64,000 bases of DNA from Streptomyces albicerus. Its GTDB lineage: Bacteria; Actinomycetota; Actinomycetes; Streptomycetales; Streptomycetaceae. Below are positions 8,202-17,425 of the stretch, piece after piece. A program made the position numbers and the translations under genes. The notes below the pieces were generated by a model. It had not been told where the DNA came from, did not search any database, and worked only from the letters and a program-made list of their open reading frames with translations. The stretch is taken from the NCBI RefSeq assembly GCF_008905045.1, contig NZ_VWMY01000017.1, forward strand, positions 123,727-187,726, read 5' to 3'. How positions within the stretch are numbered: the first letter of the stretch is position 1; every line of letters begins with the position of its first letter.

Positions 8202-9572
8202 ATGACCGCCACGATCCTCAAAGAGGCGAGCCCTCCGCCCGTCACGCTGACCGATCGCGACCGCGACCGCAGACGGCGCGCCCGGCGCCGTGCCCGCGTC
8301 ATCGCCCTCGCCTTCGTCTTCCCCGCCCTGCTCCTGCTCGGCGCGCTCGTCGTCTACCCCGTGCTGTTCTCCGTGGGCCGCAGCTTCTTCGACGCCTCCG
8401 GCGGCCGGTTCGTGGGCGGCGACAACTACACCGAGATGTTCCGCGACCCGGCCACGCTCACGGCCGTCCGCAACACCGCGATCTGGGTCGTCATCGCGCC
8501 GACCCTGCTCACCGGCCTCGGTCTCGTCCTCGCCGTGCTCGTCGAAAAGGTGCGCTGGGCAACGGCGTTCAAGCTGCTGCTCTTCATGCCGATGGCCGTC
8601 TCTTTCCTCGCCGCGGGCATCATCTTCCGGCTCGCCTACGACGAGGACCCCGAGAAGGGCGTCCTGAACGCCGCCGTCGTCTCCGTGCACGACGCCTTCG
8701 AGGGAGCGTCGTCGTACCCGACCGCCCGTGGCCGCGACGGCCAGGGCCTGACCAAGGGCGCCGACGGCTCGTACCGTACGACGGCCACCGCGTCGCCCGG
8801 CGACACCGTCGGTCTCGGCCTGGTGGGCGTACGCGCCGACGACCTGCCGAAGGACGCGCGGCCGGCGTACCCGGCGGCGGCCCGGAAGGCGGCGGCCGAC
8901 GAACTGCGCGGCGTCGTCTACTTGGACTTCACACGCGGCGGGGGAGGGGAACAGGGCAAGGTCGACAAGGCCGAGAGCGGGCTGCCGGAGATGAAGGTCG
9001 AGGCGGTGCGCGACGGGAAGACGGTCGCGAGCGCCACCACCGCGGCCGACGGCTCCTACCGCTTCCAGGGACTCGATCCGGGCTCGTACACCGTGCGGCT
9101 GCCCGCCTCGAACTTCGCCCCGCCGTACGAGGGCGTCTCCTGGCTGGGCCCCGCGCTCGTCACGCCCGCCATCATCGGCGCGTACCTGTGGATCTGGACC
9201 GGCTTCGCCATGGTGCTGATCGGCGCCGGGCTCGCCGCGCTGCCGCGGGACGCGCTGGAGGCGGCCCGGATGGACGGCGCGAACGAGTGGCAGATCTTCC
9301 GCCGGATCACCGTGCCGCTGCTCGCGCCCGTCCTCACCGTGGTCTTCGTGACCCTGGTGATCAACGTGATGAAGGTCTTCGACCTCGTCTACATCATCGC
9401 GCCGGGACCGGTGCAGGAGGACGCCACCGTGCTCGCCACCCAGATGTGGCTGGTGTCCTTCGGCGGTGGCAACAACCAGGGGCTCGGTAGTGCGCTCGGG
9501 GTGCTGCTCCTGCTGCTCGTGATCCCCGCCATGGTCTTCAACGTCCGCCGTTTCCGAGGGAGTCAACGATGA
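8202..9572 (+). CDS. sugar ABC transporter permease (MalF-type) with extracytoplasmic Ig-like insertion
   Basis: Inner-membrane permease, 456 residues against about 300 for ordinary family members. Helices occur at about residues 32-58, 92-115, 120-143, 315-345, 370-400 and 428-450. The EAA loop that contacts the ATPase is present at 352-371 (EAARMDGANEWQIF). The extra length lies between helices 3 and 4, residues about 147-312. Its last part (MKVEAVRDGKTVASATTAADG, then SYRFQGLDPGSYTVRLP) is a carboxypeptidase-regulatory/SdrD-B-like beta-sandwich. E. coli MalF also has a large folded P2 loop at this place that binds its sugar-binding protein, so a docking role is inferred. It overlaps the next permease by 4 bp. 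No ATPase gene is nearby; the shared MsiK ATPase is the expected partner in Streptomyces. Confidence 0.92.
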   Translation: MTATILKEASPPPVTLTDRDRDRRRRARRRARVIALAFVFPALLLLGALVVYPVLFSVGRSFFDASGGRFVGGDNYTEMFRDPATLTAVRNTAIWVVIAPTLLTGLGLVLAVLVEKVRWATAFKLLLFMPMAVSFLAAGIIFRLAYDEDPEKGVLNAAVVSVHDAFEGASSYPTARGRDGQGLTKGADGSYRTTATASPGDTVGLGLVGVRADDLPKDARPAYPAAARKAAADELRGVVYLDFTRGGGGEQGKVDKAESGLPEMKVEAVRDGKTVASATTAADGSYRFQGLDPGSYTVRLPASNFAPPYEGVSWLGPALVTPAIIGAYLWIWTGFAMVLIGAGLAALPRDALEAARMDGANEWQIFRRITVPLLAPVLTVVFVTLVINVMKVFDLVYIIAPGPVQEDATVLATQMWLVSFGGGNNQGLGSALGVLLLLLVIPAMVFNVRRFRGSQR

Positions 9573-10408
9573 ACGCGCTCAGGCGGGGGCTCGGCAACAG
9601 CCTGGTGCAGGCGTTCCTCGTACTTGTGGGTCTGGTGTGGCTCACCCCGCTCGCCGGGCTGTTCCTGTCCTCGTTGAGGTCCGCCCAGGACACCGCGAAG
9701 GGGGGCTGGTGGACCTCGCTGGCCAGTCCCGGTCAGTTGTCCTTCGACAACTACTCGGCGCTGCTGGGCAATGCGGGGATGACGCAGGCGTTCTGGAACA
9801 CCGTGCTGATCTCGGTGCCGGCCACGTTCCTCGTCGTCGTCCTCGCCGCGCTCGCCGGATACGCCTTCGCATGGCTGGACTTCCCCGGCCGTGAACCCCT
9901 CTTCCTGCTGGTGGTCGCCCTGTTGGTGGTGCCCGTGCAGATCGGTCTGCTGCCGGTGGCCAAACTCTTCGGGCAGCTGGGGCTGTTCGGCACGATCCCG
10001 GGAGTCGTGCTCTTCCACGTCTCGTACGGGCTGCCGTTCGCGATCTTCCTCCTGCGCAACTACTTCGCGGAGATGCCGAAGGAGATGCTGGAGGCCGCGC
10101 GGATGGACGGTGGCGGGGAGTGGCGTATCTTCACCCGGCTCGTGCTGCCGGTCGGCCGTCCGGCCATCGCCAGCCTCGCCATCTTCCAGTTCCTGTGGGT
10201 GTGGAACGACATGCTGGTCGCGCTGCTCTTCGCCGACAGCTCCTCGCAGCCGTTGACGGTTGAACTCCAGTCGCAGATACGGCAGTTCGGCAGCAATATC
10301 GATGTGCTCGCGCCCGGGGCGTTCCTGTCCCTCGTGGTGCCGGTGGTGGTCTTCTTCGCCTTCCAGCGGCATTTCGTGCAGGGGGTGATGGCGGGGTCGG
10401 TGAAATGA
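9569..10408 (+). CDS. sugar ABC transporter permease (MalG-type)
   Basis: Second permease of the importer, 279 residues with six predicted helices and the EAA motif EAARMDGGGEWRIFTR. The ATG overlaps the stop of the MalF-type gene (ATGA). C-terminal segment FQRHFVQGVMAGSVK is typical of MalG-type proteins. It is the last gene of the sugar operon; a repeat and a strong hairpin follow. Confidence 0.93.
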   Translation: MNALRRGLGNSLVQAFLVLVGLVWLTPLAGLFLSSLRSAQDTAKGGWWTSLASPGQLSFDNYSALLGNAGMTQAFWNTVLISVPATFLVVVLAALAGYAFAWLDFPGREPLFLLVVALLVVPVQIGLLPVAKLFGQLGLFGTIPGVVLFHVSYGLPFAIFLLRNYFAEMPKEMLEAARMDGGGEWRIFTRLVLPVGRPAIASLAIFQFLWVWNDMLVALLFADSSSQPLTVELQSQIRQFGSNIDVLAPGAFLSLVVPVVVFFAFQRHFVQGVMAGSVK

Positions 10409-10425
10409 GCTTCGATGCTGGCCTG

Positions 10426-10476
10426 GCCTGACCTGAGACCGGGCCTGACCTGAGACCGGGCCTGACCTGACCGTGC
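10426..10476. repeat. 17-bp tandem repeat
   Basis: Three tandem units starting at 10426, 10443 and 10460 (gcctgacctgagaccgg; the third diverges after 11 bases). They lie directly 3' of the sugar operon, before its terminator hairpin. Confidence 0.75.
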
Positions 10477-10482
10477 CGGGCC

Positions 10483-10512
10483 CGGCATGCCCGGCCCGGC
10501 CCGGGCATGCCG
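10483..10512 (+). terminator. hairpin terminator of the sugar operon
   Basis: Perfect 12-bp arms CGGCATGCCCGG (10483-10494) and CCGGGCATGCCG (10501-10512) with a 6-nt loop. No U tract follows, as is common for Streptomyces terminators. Confidence 0.65.
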
Positions 10513-10592
10513 CAGGCGGAGGCTCCCGCCCGTGGCCTGCCTATCCTGGTAAGGGGTGGTCCGGCTCGGGGAGAGCGGGAAGGGAGCCGCAG

Positions 10593-12341
10593 GTGGCTGA
10601 CCAGACCACCGGCACCGGGCAGCGGCTCGGCCGGGCGACGGAGCCGGCAGCGGACGGCAGGTCCGGGAAGGCGTCCCCGGAAGCCCTTCGGCAGGCACGG
10701 GACGCCGTCTCCCGAGAGGCCTGGGCCGACGCGTACCGCCTCCTGAGCGGCATGGACCCCGCCCGCCTCACCCCGGACGACTTCGCCGCGCTCGCCGATG
10801 CCGCCTGGTGGACGAGTCGCGTCGAGGAGTCGATCACCGCGCGGATGAGGGCGTACTCCGGTTACGTCGAGGCGGGCGCCGCCCAGCGGGCCGGGTACTG
10901 CGCCTGGATGCTCTTCTACGAGCACCGACTGGCGGGACGCACGGCGGTGGCGGCCGGCTGGCTGCGCCGGGCCCGGGAGCACCTGCGCGGCCGGCCCGAG
11001 TGCGTCGAGCAGTGCTATCTCGCCTGGATGGAGGCGGAGCAGGCACAAGAGCGCGGCGCGTTCGACGAGGCCATGGCCACGGCCCGGCGTATGGCCGGGA
11101 TCGCCCGGCGATGCGGCAGCCCGGACCTGCTCGCCATGAGCATTCAGGCGCAGGCAGGCGTCCTGCTGGCCCAGGGGCGGGTCGCCGACGGACTCGACCT
11201 GCTCGACGACGCGATGTGCGCGGCCGTCGCCGGCGAGCTCAGCTCCTTCTTCACCGGGTGGATCTACTGCCTCGGCCTTCAGCGGTGCATGGCCTGCGCC
11301 GACCTCGAACGCGCCGCCGAATGGACCGACGCGGCCATGAGGTGGTGCGCGTCGATGCCGGCGGAGAACAACTTCCGGGGTCTGTGCAGGGTGCACCGCG
11401 TGGAGGTCCTCGAGCTGCGCGGCGCCTGGCCGCAAGCGGTGACCGAGGCCGCGCGGACCTGCGAGGAGCTGCTGCCCTACGAGGGCCGGATCGCCGCCGA
11501 GGCGTTCTACCTGGCCGGGGACATCCAGCGGCGGCGCGGCGACCTGGCCGCGGCCGAGGCGTCCTACGACCGGGCGCACGGACTCGGCCGCGACCCGGAG
11601 CCGGGTCTGGCCCTGCTGCGGCTTGCTCAGGGCAGGGCCGATGCCTCGGCCGCCGCTCTGCGGCTCGCCGTGGCGAGCGAGGACGACGGCCCGGCCACGG
11701 ACGGCGGGTCCGGGAACCTAGGGCGCTGCCGGCTGCTGGCGGCCCAGGTCGAGATCTCGCTCGCTCTCGGCCTGCTCGACGAGGCCCGTACGGCGGCGGA
11801 CGGGCTGGCGGTGCTGGCCCGCGACTGGCAGCGGCGGCGCGGGTCGCAGACGACCATGCTGCACGCCCTCGCCGCGTCGGCGGGCGGTGCGGTGGCCTTC
11901 GCCACCCGTGACCTCGACCGTGCGCTGCCCGCACTGCGCCGCGCACTGGCGCTGTGGCTGGCGCTCGGGGTCCCCTACGAGGCGGCTCAGGTCCGGATGA
12001 CCCTGGCCGCCGCCGACCGGACCGCCGGCGACGAAGAGGGCGCCCGCATGGAACTGCGGGCCGCACGGGAGACCTTCGAACGGCTGGGGGCCGTGCCGGA
12101 CGCGCGCCGGGCGGCCGCGCTGCTCGGCAGCGTGCACCGGCAGACACCCGGCGCGCTCACCGAGCGCGAGATCCAGGTGCTGCGGCTGGTCGCCGCGGGC
12201 GGCACGAACCGGTCCATCGCCGCCGAACTGGTGATCAGCGAGCACACCGTCGCCCGGCACCTCAACAACATCTTCGCCAAGCTCGACGTGTCCTCGCGGG
12301 CCGCGGCGACGGCGTACGCGTACACGCACGGCCTCGTGTGA
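10593..12341 (+). CDS. LuxR family transcriptional regulator with TPR-like region
   Basis: DNA-binding regulator, 582 residues. GTG 10593 has AAGGGAG about 7 nt upstream. The long N-terminal and central part is alpha-helical with TPR-like repeats (for example AEAFYLAGDIQRRRGDLAAAEAS). The C-terminus is a LuxR HTH (LTEREIQVLRLVAAGGTNRS, then EHTVARHLNNIFAKLDVSSRA). No Walker motif is seen, so it is not a full LAL/MalT protein but resembles its C-terminal half. The flavin oxidase that follows after 134 bp in the same direction is a possible target, an inference from position only. Confidence 0.88.
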   Translation: MADQTTGTGQRLGRATEPAADGRSGKASPEALRQARDAVSREAWADAYRLLSGMDPARLTPDDFAALADAAWWTSRVEESITARMRAYSGYVEAGAAQRAGYCAWMLFYEHRLAGRTAVAAGWLRRAREHLRGRPECVEQCYLAWMEAEQAQERGAFDEAMATARRMAGIARRCGSPDLLAMSIQAQAGVLLAQGRVADGLDLLDDAMCAAVAGELSSFFTGWIYCLGLQRCMACADLERAAEWTDAAMRWCASMPAENNFRGLCRVHRVEVLELRGAWPQAVTEAARTCEELLPYEGRIAAEAFYLAGDIQRRRGDLAAAEASYDRAHGLGRDPEPGLALLRLAQGRADASAAALRLAVASEDDGPATDGGSGNLGRCRLLAAQVEISLALGLLDEARTAADGLAVLARDWQRRRGSQTTMLHALAASAGGAVAFATRDLDRALPALRRALALWLALGVPYEAAQVRMTLAAADRTAGDEEGARMELRAARETFERLGAVPDARRAAALLGSVHRQTPGALTEREIQVLRLVAAGGTNRSIAAELVISEHTVARHLNNIFAKLDVSSRAAATAYAYTHGLV

Positions 12342-12475
12342 TCCCGGCCCGTGGGCTGTTCTGCCCACACCCGGTGCGGCGAAATGGGTGGTTCCGGCGA
12401 TGAGGGCCGCCCGGCGCCGCGCGTACACCGGAGGTGCAACCCGTTCCCCGACGCCACGGAAAGCAGGCGGCGGTC

Positions 12476-13861
12476 ATGACCACCTACACACCAGCCCTGG
12501 ACGAGCAGCAGCTGCAGCGGCTGCGGGGTGTCGTGCGCGGCGACATCGTCGAGCCCGGCGACCCCGACTACGACGTGGCCCGCAAGGTCTACAACGCCAT
12601 GCACGACAAGCGGCCGGCGATCATCGTCAGGGCCGTCGACACGGGCGATGTCATCGCCACCGTGGACTTCGCCCGCGAGACGCGGCTGCCGCTCGCGGTA
12701 CGCGGCGGCAGCCACAGCGTCCCCGGCTACGGGACCTGCGACGACGGTGTGGTCCTCGACCTCGGACGGATGCGCGGGATCCGCGTCGACCCGCAGACGC
12801 GTACGGCGTGGGTCGAGGGCGGCTGCACCTGGGCCGACGTCAACCACGCCACGCACGCCTTCGGACTGGCCACCACCGGCGGGATCGTCTCGACGACCGG
12901 CGTCGGCGGTCTGACCACGGGCGGAGGCATGGGCTATCTGGCCCGCCGCTGCGGCCTGGCCTGCGACAACCTGGTCTCGGTCGACCTGGTGACGGCCGAC
13001 GGACACTTCCTGACCTGCACGGAGGAGCGCAACGCCGACCTGATGTGGGCGGTGCGCGGTGGCGGCGGCAACTTCGGCGTCGTCACGTCCTTCGCGTACC
13101 GGCTGCACCCCATCGCCGACATCCTCGGCGGTCCGACGTTCTACCCGCTCGACGGCGATGTGATCCGCCGCTACCGGGAGCTGATCGCCGAATCAGACGA
13201 GCAGCTCGGCGCGCTGCTCGTGGTCGGGCTCGGTCCGCCGCTTCCGTTCCTCCCCGAGCGCTGGCACGGGCGGCCGGTGTGCGGAGTGGTCACCTGCTGG
13301 ACCGGGCCGGAGGACCAGGACGACCGGGTCCGTGCCCGTCTCGCCGCGCTCGGCCCGGTGCTGGGGCAGAGCGTGGGACGCATGCCCTACCCGGTGATCA
13401 ACACCCTCTTCGACGAACTGGTGCCCCCGGGGCTCTTCCACTACTGGAAGGGCACCTTCAGCCAGGGCCTGCCGGACGGTGCCATCGACGCGTACGTCGA
13501 GCACGGCGCCTCGACCCCCTCCATCCAGAGCGTGACGGTCGTCTTCCCCCTCGACGGCGCCTGCCACCGGGTCGCGCCCGAGGAGACCGCCTTCTCCTAC
13601 CGCGACGCCGACTTCGCGACCGCGCTCAGTCCCACCCTGACCAGCCGCGAGGACTGCGAGGCCCAGAAGGACTGGGTACGCGGCTTCTACGCCGCCCTCC
13701 GGCCGCACTCCGCGGAGGGCGGCTACGTGAACTTCATGGACGGCGACGACCAGGACCGCGTACGCGCCAACTACCGGGGAAACTACGCCCGGTTGACTGA
13801 CATCAAACGGCGCTACGACCCGGGAAACCTGTTCCGCCTCAACCACAACATCGCCCCGTGA
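12476..13861 (+). CDS. FAD-linked oxidoreductase (berberine bridge enzyme-like)
   Basis: Flavin-dependent oxidase of the FAD_binding_4/BBE family, 461 residues, normal length. The PCMH-type FAD domain contains RGGSHSVPGYG with His80, the usual site of covalent 8-alpha-histidyl FAD, and CGLACDNL around residues 159-166, where a second cysteinyl bond is possible. The glycine-rich segment RGGGGNFGVVTSF follows. The C-terminal BBE motif (YVNFMDGDD, then YRGNYARLTDIKRRYDPGNLF) is intact. Substrate is unknown; relatives oxidise sugars, alkaloids or polyketides. ATG 12476 is preceded by a GGAAAGCAGG stretch. The gene converges with pgl and shares a bidirectional terminator. Confidence 0.9.
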   Translation: MTTYTPALDEQQLQRLRGVVRGDIVEPGDPDYDVARKVYNAMHDKRPAIIVRAVDTGDVIATVDFARETRLPLAVRGGSHSVPGYGTCDDGVVLDLGRMRGIRVDPQTRTAWVEGGCTWADVNHATHAFGLATTGGIVSTTGVGGLTTGGGMGYLARRCGLACDNLVSVDLVTADGHFLTCTEERNADLMWAVRGGGGNFGVVTSFAYRLHPIADILGGPTFYPLDGDVIRRYRELIAESDEQLGALLVVGLGPPLPFLPERWHGRPVCGVVTCWTGPEDQDDRVRARLAALGPVLGQSVGRMPYPVINTLFDELVPPGLFHYWKGTFSQGLPDGAIDAYVEHGASTPSIQSVTVVFPLDGACHRVAPEETAFSYRDADFATALSPTLTSREDCEAQKDWVRGFYAALRPHSAEGGYVNFMDGDDQDRVRANYRGNYARLTDIKRRYDPGNLFRLNHNIAP

Positions 13862-13902
13862 GCCCTGTGAGCTCTGAGAGATCCCTTGAGGAAGCGGACA
13901 AC

Positions 13903-13933
13903 GAAAGCCCCAGGTCGCTGACCTGGGGCTTTC
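13903..13933. terminator. bidirectional terminator
   Basis: Perfect 14-bp stem (13903-13916 with 13920-13933) and a 3-nt loop GCT. The A-rich/T-rich flanks suit both directions. It separates the flavin oxidase from the pentose phosphate operon. Confidence 0.88.
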
Positions 13934-13995
13934 TGGTGGAGCTGGTGGGTTGCTGGAGCTGCTGGAGCTGCTGGAGCTGGTGGAGCTGGTGGACT
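13934..13995. repeat. 9-bp tandem repeats (tgctggagc)
   Basis: Six to seven near-identical 9-bp units (tgctggagc / tggtggagc), with one 8-bp variant. They abut the stop codon of pgl. A similar array built on ttcaggagc lies at 36345-36388, also directly 3' of a minus-strand gene. Confidence 0.8.
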
Positions 13996-14777
13996 CAGGG
14001 CGAAGCCGGCGGATACAGCGACCTCGGCAGCTGGGAAGCCGCCGCCGCGTCCAGGAGCCACAGCGTGCGCTGGCGGCCGTACGCCCCGGCGGCCGGGGCC
14101 TGGATCTCGCCCGCGCCCGACAGGGCGATGGCCGCGGCCTGCGCCTTGTCCTCGCCCGCCGCGAGCAGCCACACCTCACGGGCCGCCCGGATCGCGGGCA
14201 GGGTGAGAGTGACACGGGTCGGCGGCGGCTTCGGAGCGCCATGCACGCCCACCACCGTCCGCTCCGTCTCGCGGACCGCGGGCAGCTCCGGGAAGAGCGA
14301 CGCCACATGGGTGTCGGGGCCGACACCCAGCATCAGCACGTCGAAGGACGGGACCGGGCCGTGGTTCTCGGGCCCGGCGGCATCGGCGAGTTCGGCCGCG
14401 TAGGCAGCGGCCGCCGCATCCGCGTCCTTGCCGTAGGGACCGTCCGACGCGGGCATGGCGTGCACGCGCTTCGGGTCCAGCGGCACCGAGTCGAGGAGCG
14501 CCTCACGGGCCTGGGTGACATTGCGGTCCGGGTCGCCCTCGGGCAGGAAGCGCTCGTCGCCCCACCACAGGTCGAGCCGGCCCCAGTCGATGGCGTCCCG
14601 GGCGGGCGCGGCCGCGAGCGCCGCAAGCAGGCCGTTGCCGTTGCGGCCACCGGTCAGCACGACAGAGGCGTAGCCGCGCGAGGCCTGCGCGTCCACGATC
14701 TTCGTGATCAGCCGGGCCGCGGCGGCCTGCGCCATCAGCTCCTTGTCGTGATGCACGACCAGTTGCGGAGTGCTCAC
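13995..14777 (-). CDS. pgl: 6-phosphogluconolactonase
   Basis: Hydrolyses 6-phosphogluconolactone in the oxidative pentose phosphate pathway. The 260-residue protein begins VSTPQLVVHHDKELM at GTG 14777, overlapping the opcA stop by 4 bp. Family motifs are clear: VVLTGGRNG, LDLWWGDERFLP with the active-site region, DRNVTQAREALLD and FDVLMLGVGPDTHVASLFP. Last gene of the operon tkt-tal-zwf-opcA-pgl. Confidence 0.95.
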   Translation of the reverse strand: MSTPQLVVHHDKELMAQAAAARLITKIVDAQASRGYASVVLTGGRNGNGLLAALAAAPARDAIDWGRLDLWWGDERFLPEGDPDRNVTQAREALLDSVPLDPKRVHAMPASDGPYGKDADAAAAAYAAELADAAGPENHGPVPSFDVLMLGVGPDTHVASLFPELPAVRETERTVVGVHGAPKPPPTRVTLTLPAIRAAREVWLLAAGEDKAQAAAIALSGAGEIQAPAAGAYGRQRTLWLLDAAAASQLPRSLYPPASP

Positions 14778-15901
14778 TGCGGATCTGCCTTCTTGACCGG
14801 GGGCATCTGTGCCGGAGTGGGCCGGCCGGCGTCGCCGTTGCTGTCGCCCGACGGGGCGGCGGGCGGCGGAGCCTGCGCGGACGTGCGGCCCGGGGCTGCC
14901 GAGTCCGGCACCGTCCGGACCGGCAGGGGTCCCGGGGTGTGAGCGAGCGCCTCGGCCCGCTGCGAGGCGGACTGGATCCCTCCCAGCCGGTCCACCCCGA
15001 ACCGCAGGGAGGACGCGAACGTGTCGTCCGGATCGAGCCGCCGCAGCTCCTCCGCGAGCAACTCGGACGTCTCGCGGCGTTTGAGCGCCACCGCGCGGTC
15101 CGGCTGGCCCGGCAGCGCCAGCGTGGCCATCGCTCCGTCCGACCGGTGCAGCGTGATGGGGCCGATGGTCGTCTCCATGCGTACCTGGGTCAGGCCGGGA
15201 CCGGCGGAGATCGCGCGCCGGACGTGTACGTGGAGCCGGTCGGCGAGCCACATGGAGAGCAGTTCGACGCTCGGGTTGAACTCCTCGCCCGCCACTTCGG
15301 CGGAGATGACCTCGCAGCTGATCTGGTCGAGGGCGGCGGCCAGCATCGAGCGCCACGGGGTGATCCGCGCCCATGCCAGGTCGGTGTCGCCCGGCTCGTA
15401 GGTCTCGGCGCGGGCCCGCAGTTCGTCGACGGGCTTCTCCGCCGCGTAGCTGTCGGTGACCCGGCGCTGGCCCAGCGCCCCCAGCGGGTCCTTGGCCGGG
15501 TCGCGCGGGGAGCCCACCGGCCACCAGACCACGACCGGGGCGTCCGGCAGGAGCAGGGGGAGTACGACGGACTGGGCGTGGTCCACGACCTCGCCGTACA
15601 GCCGCAGGACGACCGTCTCGCCGGTGCCCGCGTCCGCGCCGACCCGTACCTCGGCGTCGAGGCGCGACTTCGTGCGGTCGCGGGGCGAGCGGGAGACGCG
15701 CTTGACGACCACGAGGGTGCGCGAAGGGTGCTCGCGCGAGGCGTCGTTGGCCGCCTTCAAGGCGTCGTAGGCGTTCTCCTCGTCGGTGACGATGACGAGG
15801 GTGAGGACCATGCCGACGGCAGGTGTGCCGATGGCCCGGCGGCCCTTCACGAGCGCCTTGTTGATCTTGCTGGCCGTGGTGTCCGTGAGATCTATCTTCA
15901 T
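14774..15901 (-). CDS. opcA: glucose-6-phosphate dehydrogenase assembly protein OpcA
   Basis: Accessory protein needed for full activity of glucose-6-phosphate dehydrogenase in actinobacteria and cyanobacteria. 375 residues starting MKIDLTDTTASKINKALVKG at ATG 15901, which overlaps the zwf stop (ATGA). The N-terminal OpcA domain covers about residues 40-300 (VLTLVIVTDEENAYDALKAA, LPDAPVVVWWPVGSP, DLAWARITPWR). The C-terminal 70 residues are proline/alanine-rich and probably disordered. Confidence 0.95.
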   Translation of the reverse strand: MKIDLTDTTASKINKALVKGRRAIGTPAVGMVLTLVIVTDEENAYDALKAANDASREHPSRTLVVVKRVSRSPRDRTKSRLDAEVRVGADAGTGETVVLRLYGEVVDHAQSVVLPLLLPDAPVVVWWPVGSPRDPAKDPLGALGQRRVTDSYAAEKPVDELRARAETYEPGDTDLAWARITPWRSMLAAALDQISCEVISAEVAGEEFNPSVELLSMWLADRLHVHVRRAISAGPGLTQVRMETTIGPITLHRSDGAMATLALPGQPDRAVALKRRETSELLAEELRRLDPDDTFASSLRFGVDRLGGIQSASQRAEALAHTPGPLPVRTVPDSAAPGRTSAQAPPPAAPSGDSNGDAGRPTPAQMPPVKKADPQ

Positions 15902-17421
15902 GGGCGACGCCAGCTCCGTCCGTCTCGCTCGAGCATTTCGTCCGCCTCGACGGGCCCCCACGTTCCGGACGGGTACTGCGCCGGCCTGCCGTGCTTGTCC
16001 CAGTACTCCTCGATCGGGTCGAGGATCTCCCAGGACAGCTCGACCTCCTCGGTGCGCGGGAAGAGGTTCGAGTCGCCGAGCAGTACGTCGAGGATCAGCC
16101 GCTCGTACGCCTCCGGGCTGGACTCCGTGAAGGACTCGCCGTACGCGAAGTCCATCGAGACGTCCCGGATCTCCATCGAGGTGCCGGGCACCTTGGAGCC
16201 GAAGCGGACCGTGATGCCCTCGTCGGGCTGGACGCGGATGACGATCGCGTTCTGCCCCAGCTCCTCCGTCGCCGTGTGGCCGAAGGGGGAGTGCGGGGCA
16301 CGCTGGAAGACGACGGCGATCTCGGTGACGCGACGGCCCAGACGCTTGCCCGTACGGAGATAGAAGGGGACGCCCGCCCAGCGGCGGTTGTCGATCTCCA
16401 GCTTGATCGCCGCGTACGTGTCGGTCTTCGACTGGGGGTCGATGCCGTCTTCCTGGAGGTAGCCGACGGCCTTCTCGCCGCCCTGCCAACCCTCGGCGTA
16501 CTGACCGCGGACCGTGCTCCTGCCCAGGTCCTTCGGCAGCTTCACCGCGCCGAGCACCTTGGTCTTCTCGGCGGCGAGCGCGTCCGCGTCGAACGAGGCG
16601 GGCTCCTCCATGGCGGTGAGCGCCATCAGCTGGAGGAGGTGGTTCTGGATGACGTCACGGGCGGCGCCGATGCCGTCGTAGTAGCCGGCGCGGCCGCCGA
16701 TGCCGATGTCCTCGGCCATCGTGATCTGTACGTGGTCCACGAACGAGCGGTTCCAGATCGGCTCGAACATCTGGTTCGCGAAGCGCAGCGCCAGGATGTT
16801 CTGGACCGTCTCCTTGCCCAGGTAGTGGTCGATGCGGAAGACCTGGTCCGGGGCGAAGACCTCCTCGACGGTCGCGTTGAGCTCCTCGGCCGACTTCAGG
16901 TCGTGGCCGAAGGGCTTCTCGATGACCGCGCGCCGCCAGGAGCCGCTCGACTGGTCGGCCAGGCCGTGCTTCTTCAGCTGCTGGATGACCACGGGGAAGG
17001 CGGACGGCGGCACGGAGAGGTAGAAGGCGAAGTTGCCGCCCGTCCCCTGCGCCTTGTCCAGCTCGCCGATCGTCTCGCGCAGCCGCTCGAACGCGTCGTC
17101 GTCGTCGAAGGTGCCCTGGACGAAGCGCATCCCCTGGATGAGCTGCTGCCAGACCTCCTCGCGGAAGGGCGTACGGGCGTGCGCCTTGACGGCGTCGTGG
17201 ACCACCTCCGCGAAGTCCTCGTTCGCCCACTCGCGGCGGGCGAAGCCGACGAGCGAGAAGCCCGGGGGCAGCAGGCCGCGGTTGGCGAGGTCGTAAACAG
17301 CAGGCATCAGCTTTTTACGGGACAAATCGCCCGTGACCCCGAAGATGACGAGGCCCGACGGCCCCGCGATACGCGGGAGCCGTCGGTCCGCCGGGTCACG
17401 CAGCGGATTGCTGCTTGACAA
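15898..17421 (-). CDS. zwf: glucose-6-phosphate 1-dehydrogenase
   Basis: NADP-dependent first enzyme of the pentose phosphate pathway. 507 residues, normal length. NADP motif GVTGDLSRKK at 28-37, substrate motif RIDHYLGKE with the catalytic His at 196-204, and EKPFGHDL at 168-174. The only start that gives the full N-terminus is TTG at 17421 with GGAGGG about 9 nt upstream. It follows tal after 4 bp and overlaps opcA by 4 bp, so the three are one transcript. Confidence 0.97.
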   Translation of the reverse strand: MSSSNPLRDPADRRLPRIAGPSGLVIFGVTGDLSRKKLMPAVYDLANRGLLPPGFSLVGFARREWANEDFAEVVHDAVKAHARTPFREEVWQQLIQGMRFVQGTFDDDDAFERLRETIGELDKAQGTGGNFAFYLSVPPSAFPVVIQQLKKHGLADQSSGSWRRAVIEKPFGHDLKSAEELNATVEEVFAPDQVFRIDHYLGKETVQNILALRFANQMFEPIWNRSFVDHVQITMAEDIGIGGRAGYYDGIGAARDVIQNHLLQLMALTAMEEPASFDADALAAEKTKVLGAVKLPKDLGRSTVRGQYAEGWQGGEKAVGYLQEDGIDPQSKTDTYAAIKLEIDNRRWAGVPFYLRTGKRLGRRVTEIAVVFQRAPHSPFGHTATEELGQNAIVIRVQPDEGITVRFGSKVPGTSMEIRDVSMDFAYGESFTESSPEAYERLILDVLLGDSNLFPRTEEVELSWEILDPIEEYWDKHGRPAQYPSGTWGPVEADEMLERDGRSWRRP

Positions 17422-17425
17422 GATT

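Noticed and set aside
10593..13861. Start of a natural-product gene cluster (LuxR plus flavin oxidase)
   Set aside because: No core biosynthetic enzyme is present in the window; the two genes alone do not support a cluster.
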